A DNA stretch of 58,554 nt from Thamnocephalis sphaerospora (taxonomy: Eukaryota > Zoopagomycota > Zoopagomycetes > Zoopagales > Sigmoideomycetaceae): contig KZ992449.1 of the NCBI GenBank assembly GCA_003614735.1, positions 1 through 58,554 of the forward strand, written 5' to 3'. This document shows, piece after piece, positions 1-8,879 of this stretch. The position numbers and the translations under genes are program-made. Below the pieces are notes generated by a model. The model was given only the letters and a program-made list of their open reading frames with translations, did not search any database and was not told the origin of the DNA. Numbering within the stretch: position 1 is the first letter of the stretch; every line of letters begins with the position of its first letter.

Positions 1-55
1 GAGCGCAGTGATCGGTGACGGAGGCAGAGACGGCAGTAAACGGAACAGAGAGGAG
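1..55. repeat. exact 55-nt direct repeat, copy 1 (window end)
   Basis: Positions 1-55 are identical to 832-886; the match stops at 56 versus 887. The first copy lies flush with the start of the window. An exact repeat of 55 nt at a contig edge looks like a de Bruijn graph k-mer overlap more than biology. Confidence 0.95.
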
Positions 56-413
56 AACAGTAGTGCTGTGCAGTAAGGGGTGCGAGTCGGTAGCGTCGAG
101 CGGCTAGGATGTGGTTCCCAGCGACTCTACCGTGCGGACAAGCAGGACGCTACGCGTGGCGCGGAAGAAGCTAATAGCCAGCGCGGAGACTGCTTCTGCA
201 GCTGCTGACATCCATCACGTGGTGTGCCTGATATCACGTCAACATACGCGGCTCGTCCTTTGCCATTGGTCGCTACGCTAGTGGAATGTGGCGGTCTGAG
301 CAACCACGGCTAGCATGCATCTTTGGAAAACACCTGTATTCTCTGTAGCTGCAATATCAATGACAGGACGTTGACGCAATGTACGCTGCTTTTGTGCGCA
401 TGCACCCTGCTAT
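56..413. other. no gene seen, 358 nt
   Basis: This stretch lies downstream of QCR9, which reads leftward and stops at 414. It has no conserved coding segment that I can recognise. It probably holds the QCR9 3' UTR. Because it lies between two copies of a 55-nt repeat at a contig edge, its placement is less certain than the rest. Confidence 0.6.
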
Positions 414-499
414 TTAGGCAGTGTAGCGATCCTTGATATCGTCCCAGGTGCGCTGTGGCATCCCGTCGCCCATCATTTGCAGCGACGCGTGTTTGAGGT

Positions 500-542
<43 letters not shown>

Positions 543-796
543 GCGGCGGCGGCGGGAATCCAGTCATGACCCGCAGAAAAAACACGTGGCGGTTAGCAGC
601 ACGTCAACGCTTGACGATGCTATGCACACTCGACGGTACTTACGCCCTTGTTGATGTTCCTCCAGATGCGATCAGAGACACCGTCAAACGCAATCTCGAC
701 CACAAAGGCCGACGCAAAGATGCCAGCCAGGAAGACCGAGTTGCGGCGGAAGAGGCCGTTAAAGGCCAGGCTGTTGAAGCGGTTTAGGGCAGACAT
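414..796 (-). CDS. QCR9: cytochrome bc1 complex subunit 9 (63 aa)
   Basis: A small single-span subunit of mitochondrial complex III in the inner membrane. Exons on the minus strand are 796-644 and 452-414. The protein has the family's whole form: a short matrix N-terminus with FRRNSVF, one hydrophobic helix (FLAGIFASAFVVEIAFD) and the C-terminal NKGRTWDDIK. The 63-aa length fits the family (about 55-70). The intron, 453-643, opens with GTAAGT and closes with CAG; it carries a (CTG)13 plus (CCG) repeat. The ATG at 796 is the only start in frame before the helix. The gene is divergent from NME6 across 202 bp. The join restores exactly the NKG-x-W-D-D-I signature. Confidence 0.93.
501..554. repeat. 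(GCA)n followed by (CGG)n inside the QCR9 intron
   Basis: Thirteen GCA units at 501-540 run directly into four to five CGG units at 541-554. On the transcribed strand this is CCG followed by CTG repeats, inside the intron of QCR9. Confidence 0.98.
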
Positions 797-998
797 GTCA
801 AAGGCTGATGGCAGCAAGGACAAGCAGATCAGAGCGCAGTGATCGGTGACGGAGGCAGAGACGGCAGTAAACGGAACAGAGAGGAGCGTGTTGCCCAACC
901 AGTCAAGGCGGGCAAGCGAGTTGTGTTTGCAGATTCGGGCCAGCTGCAGTTCTATCGAAACCACCACCATCACACCTTTTACTAGGAATCTAACGACT
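797..998. promoter_or_regulatory. divergent promoter QCR9 / NME6 (202 bp)
   Basis: The start codons of QCR9 (796, minus) and NME6 (999, plus) are 202 bp apart, so both promoters must lie here. The second copy of the 55-nt repeat (832-886) falls inside it. No clear TATA box is visible. Confidence 0.7.
832..886. repeat. exact 55-nt direct repeat, copy 2
   Basis: Identical to 1-55. It lies in the divergent promoter between QCR9 and NME6. Confidence 0.95.
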
Positions 999-1693
999 AT
1001 GTTGGCTAAAACTGTGCGCGTTGCACGGCCGCAGCTGACGTTGGCATTGCTCAAGCCAGATCTATGCGCAGACGCGGCGCGTGTCAAGGCGGTGTACCGG
1101 GCCATTGACGATGCGTCGCTGACACGACTGCACACGCGAGACGTGCTATGGCGACCAAGTGGCGCCGAGGCTTTTTACGCCGAGCACCGCGGGCGCTTCT
1201 TTTACGAGCGTCTGTGCGGTTACATGAGCAGGTACATTTGGTGTGCATAACCACTTGCAGGCAGACTGGCTAAGCATACATGGTCGATAGTGGTCCGTTC
1301 CAGGCGCTGGTGCTGGGCGGTGACGATGCCATCAAGCGTTGGCGTGCCCTGATCGGCCCTACGCATCCTATCCGGTAAGTCGGTTCGCATTCTACGCAAG
1401 TAGACCTGCAGCTGACGTGCAGGCAACGGGTTTTCCAGTGCACGCGTCAATGCACCCGAGTCGCTTCGGTCATGTTATGGTCTCACCGACACGCGCAACT
1501 CGTTCCATGGCTCAGGTTGGAGCGACGATCGACTGGTGACGCACTACGCAGGCTAACCCAAAGTGGATTATGCGCGCGCGTAGACTCTCCGGACACGGCT
1601 CGACGCGAAATTGCCTTTTTCTTTCCGGAGCTAGACGTTGACGCCTGTCTAACAGATTGGACCGCCAGTCATACATCGACCAGTGCCGCCTAA
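999..1693 (+). CDS. NME6: nucleoside diphosphate kinase, NME6 type (167 aa)
   Basis: Exons 999-1231, 1291-1374, 1439-1515 and 1584-1693; introns are 59, 64 and 68 nt. NDP kinases move the gamma-phosphate between nucleoside triphosphates through a phosphohistidine. The protein opens with the NDPK strand LTLALLKPDL, then FYAEHRGRFFYERL, which is typical of NME6 (group II). The active-site segment NSFHGSD keeps the catalytic His; it is formed across the exon 3/4 junction. AARREIAFFFPE-like sequence follows, as in human NME6. Animal NME6 is mitochondrial, and the basic N-terminus here (MLAKTVRVARPQ) could serve as a short presequence, which is inference. Length matches the family. Confidence 0.92.
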
Positions 1694-1906
1694 TCCAATA
1701 CATGCCATCAAAGCTACACGGCACATTTCCGATGGCCATTTATTGACGCCTACTCTAGCAAAATGAGCAGACATGTGCGATGACTGGCATTGGCAAAAGC
1801 GCAGCCAAATTGTTAAAGAACCAGTTCATGGTTGGTACGCGCCACCTAAACACACGACAAACACTATCCTGGTGAATATCATGTTACCCGTGGCCCAGTG
1901 CACCGC

Positions 1907-2633
1907 TCATCTTACCGGAAGGTCCTCGGCGACATCTGCGTCCGTCATACCAAGTTCCTTGCGAAGACCCTCGTACGGATAAGTGCGCTTGACCTAGTGT
2001 CTCAGTGTCAGCGCATATACGCGCTACGGTGATCTTATCCGGCCGTTCACTTACAAAAGGTGCATCGGGCACCATAAAGCTGATGCCGTAGCAGACCAGG
2101 CCGATAACAGAGCCACAGATGGCCATCTCTAGCAACGCGCGGGACGTGGGCGTTGGCCAGAGGTCGGGCGCCGAGCCGTTGAGCAACTCGTCTTGCTCAT
2201 GCACCTATCCGCCATGCTGCCAAGTTAGCTATCGTGGAGCGCATGTTTCGCGTTGCCATACGAGCAGTGCAACGCGCGCTCCAATTTGAGGCCCTGCATC
2301 CAAGGTGCCTGTCGCAACACATGGACGGCCATGCGACGAATACGTCGATGCGTGGCTACGCAGCGTGCACGCGCCGCGCGCTCCAGTTTTGTCCATGCTC
2401 ACCGGTTCGCCAAAGTTGCGCCGTTCCTGCTGATCTTCATACTTGAACGGGTCACGCTCAGAGTGGTGCACCCACGGCAGATTCGGATAGTCGCCGATTT
2501 GCGGATCCTTGATGCTCTCGCCGGAGAACCGGTTGAGCGAACGCGCCGTGGCGGCAAAGGAGCGCGTCACTCCAAGCAGTGCGCGACGGTGCGTCGCAGC
2601 AAGCGGACCGCGCAGGGCAGACCGGGAGAGCAT
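1907..2633 (-). CDS. NDUFB8: NADH dehydrogenase (complex I) subunit NDUFB8/ASHI type (155 aa)
   Basis: Exons on the minus strand are 2633-2403, 2204-2055 and 1993-1907, with introns of 198 and 61 nt. This is an accessory membrane-arm subunit of mitochondrial complex I. The first 30 residues are an Arg/Ser/Ala-rich presequence. The ASHI signature DPQIGDYPNLPW is followed by RRNFGEPVHEQDE, rebuilt exactly by joining exons 1 and 2. One transmembrane helix lies near residues 95-115, and the tail is YPYEGLRKELG. The 198-nt intron is long for this window but no further exon is needed. A complex I subunit rules out a Saccharomyces-like lineage, which lost complex I. Divergent from GDI1 over 510 bp. 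Confidence 0.9.
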
Positions 2634-3143
2634 GGCGATGTCGAGTTGGCAAGGTGAATCGATGAGGGGTTCGCGGTGGTGCTGTGGCGGTGGTGGTGGT
2701 GGTGGATGGCGCTGCCTCTTCCGTATACACACGCATATTGCCCAACTGGCAGTTTCCGAAACTGTGACACACCTCAATCGACTCACAAGCACGTCACGAC
2801 CGCCAGCATGGCCAGGGTATGGCCGTCTTGGTCGACTTGATGCTTTGACAGGCTGAAAGCGGCAGCAGATGTGGCGGAGCGAAGCGTGCATCGCGTGCGT
2901 GTGCGTGCGTGTGTGCGTGCGTGTGTGTGCGCGCTGGCGGTGCCGCGCGGACTTCCGCGTGTTCGGCGGTGATGGCGCGTGGCTGGCGATGCACGTCAGC
3001 ACCCTCGTCCTTTGCCCCTAAAAGGACGCGCAACCAGAGGCCACTGGACAAACGGCAGTTCTTTCTCATCATCTCACGCTGCTCTTCTGCAACTTACCTG
3101 TCTATTCGCTCTCTAACCCTGCGTCTCTATTCAACCTGTCATC
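2634..3143. promoter_or_regulatory. divergent intergenic region NDUFB8 / GDI1 with GT-rich repeat
   Basis: A 510-bp region between two divergent starts. It holds a (GGT)n run near 2690-2704 and an imperfect TG/CG repeat at 2895-2932. A pyrimidine-rich tract precedes the GDI1 start. No conserved coding segment is seen. Confidence 0.6.
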
Positions 3144-4724
3144 ATGGTAGGTGAACGGTCCATCGTCTCTGGTGCGCCACCGGTCGCCGCAACCGCTGAC
3201 GCCGTGTGCTGCGTCCGTGCGTAGGATGAGCAATACGATGTCATTGTCCTCGGTACCGGCCTGACCGAGTGCGTCCTCTCCGGCCTGCTGTCGGTGGAGG
3301 GCAAGAAGGTGCTGCATATGGACCAGAACGACTACTATGGCGGTGCCAGTGCTTCGCTAAACCTGACTCAGGTACGTATTTGCTGCTCTGATGGCAAGCG
3401 AACGTCTGCCACAGACGCTGACATGTCCCCGCTGTGGCTGGCTATCCCACCAGCTGTTCCGCAAGTTCCGCGGTGAGGAGAAGGCCCCTGAGGCGCTTGG
3501 CCGCGACCGCGACTGGAACGTAGATTTGATCCCAAAGTTTATGATGGCCAACGGTGAACTGGTCAAGATTCTCACGCACACCAACGTTACACGCTACCTG
3601 GAGTTTAAGCAAATTTCCGGCAGCTTTGTCTACCGTGACGGCAAGGTCTCCAAGGTCCCGTCCACGGAGAAGGAGGCGCTGACCAGCCCGCTTGTGGGTC
3701 TGTTTGAGAAGCGCCGGCTCAAGAAGTTCCTGGAGTTTATCCGCAACTATAAGCCCGAGGCACCGGTCGAGAGCCCAGGTACTTTGACGGCGGGCGCAGG
3801 GCTGGGTAGGGCGCCCGGTGGTATACGCGATGCTTACCACTTTTCCACTGTTCAGATCTGGACCTTCCTAATGTGCCCATGAGCCAGGTGTACAAGTACT
3901 TTGGCCTGGAGGAGGGCACTCAGGACTTTGTCGGCCACGCTCTGGCGCTCTACCTGAACGATGATTACCTGGAGCAGCCTGCCATTCAAACACACAAGCG
4001 CATCATGCTCTACACCACCTCGATGGCCCGCTACGGCAAGAGCCCGTACATCTACCCGCTCTATGGCCTCGGCGAGCTGCCGCAGGGCTTTGCGCGTCTG
4101 TCGGCCATCCACGGCGGTACCTACATGCTCGACAAGAAGATTGATGAGGTCGTCTACGACGAGAGTGGCAAGTTTGTCGGCGTCCGCTCTGGTGACGAGA
4201 CGGTGCACGCCAAGGTGGTGATTGGCGACCCGAGCTACTTTACCAACAAGGTCAAGAAGGTCGGCCGTGTGATCCGCGCCATCTGTCTGCTTCGGCATCC
4301 GATCCCCAACACCGATGATGTCGACTCGGTTCAGATTGTTATTCCGCAGAACCAGGTCAAGCGCAAGCACGACATCTACGTTGCCTGCGTCTCGGCATCG
4401 CACAATGTCTGCGCTTCCGACTACTTCCTGGCGATTGTGTCCACGATCGCCGAGACGGATAACCCGCAGGAGGAGATCCGCCCTGGACTCGAGCTTCTCG
4501 GCGAGATCGAGGAGCAGTTTGTGTATGTGAGCGACATGCAGACGCCCGTTGAGGACGGCACCAAGGACAACGTGTTCATCAGCAAGACATACGACGCAAC
4601 GAGCCACTTTGCGTCGGTGTGCGACGATGTCAAGGACATCTACAAGCGCGTAACCGGCGAGGACCTGGTGCTCAAGCAGCGCCCGACTCAGGAAGAGGAG
4701 CAGGAGGCGATGGCCAATGCGTAA
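3144..4724 (+). CDS. GDI1: Rab GDP-dissociation inhibitor (447 aa)
   Basis: Exons 3144-3146, 3225-3371, 3454-3778 and 3856-4724. The first coding exon is just the ATG. GDI extracts GDP-bound, prenylated Rab GTPases from membranes and recycles them. The protein begins [20 protein letters not shown], the FAD-like dinucleotide fold of the GDI/REP family, then DQNDYYGG, which is invariant in the Rab-binding platform. The lipid-binding domain region [20 protein letters not shown] and [15 protein letters not shown] is intact. Length is that of yeast Gdi1 (about 450). An AATAAA lies at 4835, about 110 nt past the stop. The join across all three introns (78, 82 and 77 nt) leaves no gap against the family. 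Confidence 0.96.
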
Positions 4725-4834
4725 ATCCTCACCCAGTTTTGCTACCACCTCACATCTTCATCTGCACGCTATGATCGCTCTCATGGCTTGTGTGATGGCC
4801 GCTGGCCCGTGCTCAACACTGATGATGCGTGGTC

Positions 4835-4840
4835 AATAAA
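4835..4840 (+). terminator. polyadenylation signal of GDI1
   Basis: A canonical AATAAA lies 111 nt after the GDI1 stop codon, on the coding strand. Confidence 0.6.
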
Positions 4841-5011
4841 TGCTATGTCTCGCGCTTTAACTATGTTGTGCGCAAAATAACAGACAAATGGTCGGTGCAC
4901 GGTGGCTATCGGCCCTTTGTCGCGTGCGACAAGGTGCGATTAACACAGCGGCGAGGGCAATGCTCTCTAGGTAGGCGGACGTGTCATGGCGTCTGGTGTG
5001 CTGCGACCAGA

Positions 5012-7402
5012 TCATAGCTCATCTCGCTCCTCATCGGCCAACGCCTTCTGCTCATCGTCGCTCGCATCGGCCGTCACCAGCGGACAAACGGCAGGCGTGG
5101 TCAGACGGAGGCGATAGACGCACTTTTCCGGCTCTTCAGCGGAAAGCACCTTTTCCTCGGTGCCGCACTCGAGCAAAACCTAGCATGCGGTCAAGCAGAA
5201 TTAGCGCATTGCGTTCCCTCATGCGCCAACGTCAGCCTGGCGACGCACCTCTGTCGACCGGTTCGGGCCGTTCCAGCAGTACTGGCCATCCTCGTAGCGT
5301 TGCTTCATGTACCTGCTCTCTCCGTCGGTCGCTGCATCATCCCAGCCGCGGAATCGGCTGGTAGCAGCAGTATGCAGTGAGCGGACATTCACCGTTTATC
5401 CAGGGCGCGCCAGCACATACCCGAGATCAATTTCACCGTATTCGCCCTTTCTAGTCTGCTTGACTGAGTCAAACATGCATACTGTGTAGGTGTATCTATG
5501 CGACAGTCGAGGTTGTATCCAGATTAGTGGTTAACAAAGCGTGCCGCACCACTGTCGCACTGTTGCTTACTCGTGGCTTTCCAGCGCAAAGCACTTTTCA
5601 TCGATGGCACCAAAACGGTAGTCAGGGCCAAAGTCAAGATCCTCCTTGCTTTTGATCACGCGAATTTCGCGCTCAATGTCGCTCTTACGACCGAGAGCAT
5701 CGCTGTGGGCGCGGCGAAGCGCATCCGCATCTGGACGCGCACGAGGACGTCAGGCTCATTCGATACCGACAAATCGGCAGGCGTGGCATGCCGCGCAACA
5801 TACCAGAAAATGTACCACTGTTCACGCTCCGGAGAATCTCATCAATAGACGTCGTGCGCAGACCGACCGTCTCCAGAAGCGATCCCCACATGGACGCGGC
5901 GTGATCCATAAAGGAAGACTCTGGCTCTGCCCACTCTGCCAAATGCCGCAAGCCCACAAACAACGTGAGCGGTGGTGGGACTCTTTGGCGCGCTCTGCTC
6001 ACACTTACGATCCGTGTCTGCCGCATATTCAAATGCATGCGTATCCACCTCCGCAGGCACGTCCAGATCGCTGTCGTTGTCCGGCTCGTAACGAGCAGCA
6101 CGCTGCGTCTCAAAGCCGTCAAACGTTGTAATGGCGTGTTTAACGGCCATATCATGATAGTTGGGGTTGTGCTTCTCCTTCATCTCCTTGATGATGTCCA
6201 CCAGGGTCGCAATATCGTTGCGCGCAGCAGTTAGGCGTATCCGTGCCGCTTCAAGCTTGTACTCGATGGCCGCCGCACGATCCTTGTAAGCTGTCAAAGA
6301 CACTATCCGTAAGCCATTGCTTTGCCAGCCATGCGTGATCACTGCTAACCTTGAATCCGCTTGGCACTGGGATCCTCTTTCTGCGCCCTCTCTGCCGCTT
6401 CAATGCGTTCCTTGGCCACTGTATGCCAGTATCCTATAGGTTAGACGTTGATATTGCCACTAGACCATCATTGGCGCTTACCTTCCAGCTCTTCAATCTT
6501 GCGCTGGAGCTCCTTCTCTTCGCGCTCCAGCTCGGACAGTTGATGCACACGGTTTTTCTTCGCTGCCAAGCCAATGGCAGCATACTCCTGGCGCATCCTG
6601 GCACCCTATATGCATGCATACTTAGCCAGGACTATCAAGCGTAAATGCTACTGCTATTCGAAAGAAACACGGCGCCTACCTCGGCAGCAATGCGGCGCAG
6701 CTCCTTGGCGCGCTCTCGCGCTGCAACGCTGACCTCCTTGCAGCGATTCGGGCACTGAACTTTTCCGTCGTATTCATCACTGCCGTCGCAGCAACTAGGG
6801 TCTGCGTACGTTATGCAGGGCAGACAGCGCTGTCGGATAAGCATGTATTGCCTTGGCCTGTGCATACTGTCGCTTGGCACCACATTGCCGCTCACCGCAG
6901 AGTCCATCGTTGACGCGAGACGAAGGAATGTTGGCTGGAACGTGCCAGCGATTTACGCAGTGGAAAATGCCATTTGGGCAGGCCGCCGTTCCTGCGTAGC
7001 AGCGATAAAAAGTGAGCAAGTGTGCCATCCTTGTTAGCATCCTGACTGCCACGTCACAACTGCCACAGTGCTCACCAGGCTCGTCGCTGCCGTCATCACA
7101 GTCGCAATAGTCGTCGTTGACACGTTCAAATGGAATGGACTTTGAGCCGTCGAGACAGGCAAACTTTCCATCGGTAGGCGTGTAGAGCGCCGCTTCTGCA
7201 CACGGGTTACATCGTCAGCGCGAATGCGTCGTGCACGCGCCATCGCTGACGACCATCGCGCCATCACGCAGCAGCACGCACTGGACTTTGGAACACCAAG
7301 CGGGCGCTCGCTTGCCTTTGGCTCGCCAGGCGTGGCTGTCACCGAGCTGGCCAGCGAAAGCAGCAATGCTGCAGCTAGTGCTGCACTTGTCCTTTGCAAC
7401 AT
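5012..7402 (-). CDS. GTB1: glucosidase II beta subunit (526 aa, 12 exons)
   Basis: Exons on the minus strand: 7402-7282, 7195-7076, 6991-6896, 6801-6680, 6605-6482, 6433-6350, 6290-6009, 5935-5816, 5730-5571, 5495-5421, 5357-5249, 5179-5012. It is the ER lumen partner of glucosidase II, which trims glucose from N-glycans. A signal peptide (about residues 1-24) leads to two Cys-rich LDL-receptor-A-like modules ([14 protein letters not shown] and [14 protein letters not shown]), a long coiled coil, and a C-terminal mannose-6-phosphate-receptor-like domain ([25 protein letters not shown]). The protein ends in ERDEL, which works as an ER retrieval signal of the K/H/RDEL kind. The start of exon 7 (59-nt intron before it) is the least certain join. 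Confidence 0.93.
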
Positions 7403-7666
7403 GACCAGTGGCGCGTCACACGTACGTGTGATGTGTAAGAATAGGACTAGACTTCGTTTTACAGCAAGGCAGCGTTGTGCTGACGGTCGAGTGAACAGGA
7501 CGCAAGATAGCGGGTGGGCACAGACGATTGGGACAAGTGATGCGGAGACCCGAGCTGCGTCGGCGACACGTCCTCGCTCTGTAGCACGCAGCTTGACCAA
7601 ACGCTATGTCAATATGGCGTCAACTTTTTCATCAGGACATACTTGCTTACCCTATCATTTAGACGA

Positions 7667-7918
7667 TCATTCCCAGTCTTGGGCACGATCATTCAACGGA
7701 TCACCTTTAGCAATGCTTCCTTTCTGGTCGTGACGATATAACCACCATCCCAATAGGAGCGCGGTAATGGCGATATATGCAGACGTGACAAAACTCGCAC
7801 CATGCCAACCTGTGTTGATGCCATTGCCATCGCCGACCTTTCCCGATGAATCTAGGCCGGCGGGCGCATCATCTCGCAGCGTGTCGGTAATGGGCGCAGC
7901 ACTGACGTCGACCGGCAT
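7667..7918 (-). CDS. possible small single-span membrane protein (83 aa)
   Basis: An uninterrupted reading frame from ATG 7918 to 7667. It has an acidic, disordered first half, one hydrophobic segment (FVTSAYIAITALLLGWWLYR) and a short polar tail. I do not recognise a family. The hydrophobic span with flanking positive charge is what argues for a real product. An upstream exon is possible, since another ATG lies on the same strand nearby. It sits 264 bp upstream of GTB1 on the same strand. It may equally be a chance ORF. Confidence 0.35.
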   Translation of the reverse strand: MPVDVSAAPITDTLRDDAPAGLDSSGKVGDGNGINTGWHGASFVTSAYIAITALLLGWWLYRHDQKGSIAKGDPLNDRAQDWE

Positions 7919-8879
7919 GCTGTTCCGAATGGCATTCCGATGGCCAGACGACCGTCGAAATGAATACCCTATCGGCGACTATCTGGTGGCACAGCGCCGC
8001 CATTGCAGACTGCCAGCCTAGTGCTATTATTTTCCTACATGTCAAAGGCTTTTGGTTGGCGTCAGCTGATTCTGACTGCAGAGTGGTTCACCTACGTTCA
8101 GTGGCACCATCTTTACGTTCGCGCGCGATGTATTGAAATACGCCATTTAGATGGCGCTCGTTCGCCGTTTCCGCTCCACCCGCCTCATCCGCGCTACTGC
8201 GCATGCTTTGTTGACATCAGTTGCCGCTACGTGATAGGTACATCACTGCATCCCGACGGTACACGCGCCGCGATCCGCTTTTATCTTCGCACGCACGCTC
8301 CGCAAAGAGCAAGTCACCACGCCTGTTATCCCTTTTTCCTGGTGTTCACCCGTCTCTCGCGTCTCCTCTTGTCTCGCTTGCCGTGCCATTTCATTACCCG
8401 GTCCGCATTATCGCAGGCGCTGTGGAGCACCGTCTACTTATCTCCGCCACCGCCGCCGCTGCCGCCGCCACAGCCACCGCCAGCGGCAACATATACAGTC
8501 GCGTTCGCAGTCTGTGACCGCTCTTCGGCCCCAGACTGCAGCCGGTCAACCCGTGCTCCCTGCACGCGCCCACCACTGCCGTTGCAGCACGCTCTGTATG
8601 GCTGCGTGTCTTGCCGTTCTGCACTGAGCGTGGCTTCCACGAGTTGTGTCATCTCAGGTTTCTGCATTACCGTCGTCTCTCTCCCCAGTCATTGCAAACG
8701 CACTCCGCTACACTTGAGCACTCCGCGGGTAAGTGCTTTATCTGCATACAGCGTGGAGCACACGTGGTTGATTGTCGCGCTCACTATATCTTGCCGTGCC
8801 GCGCCGACAGCGCCCTGGCGGTCTTGACCCTTCATCTTTATTCCCGGCGCATCTAGCATATATCGCATCTAAGCGCAAC
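7919..8879. other. intergenic, upstream of the Na+/H+ antiporter; no gene seen
   Basis: The region is 961 nt, pyrimidine-rich on the plus strand, with a CCGCCACCGCC-type run at about 8446-8480. Long open frames exist but their products are composition-driven. A candidate 5' UTR intron donor (GGGTAAGT near 8729) precedes the antiporter start, so part of this is probably leader. Confidence 0.5.

Noticed and set aside
310-585. A frame with a poly-Leu run on the minus strand.
   Set aside because: The poly-Leu comes from the CTG repeat inside the QCR9 intron. The real exon 2 of QCR9 uses another frame here.
3852-4748. A 298-codon minus-strand frame.
   Set aside because: Complete antisense of the last GDI1 exon; Leu/Val/Arg composition without motifs.
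8003-8827. A 274-codon plus-strand frame upstream of NHA1.
   Set aside because: Composition is Ser/Pro/Arg/Cys from a pyrimidine-rich leader, with no domain, and it overlaps the probable 5' UTR of the antiporter.
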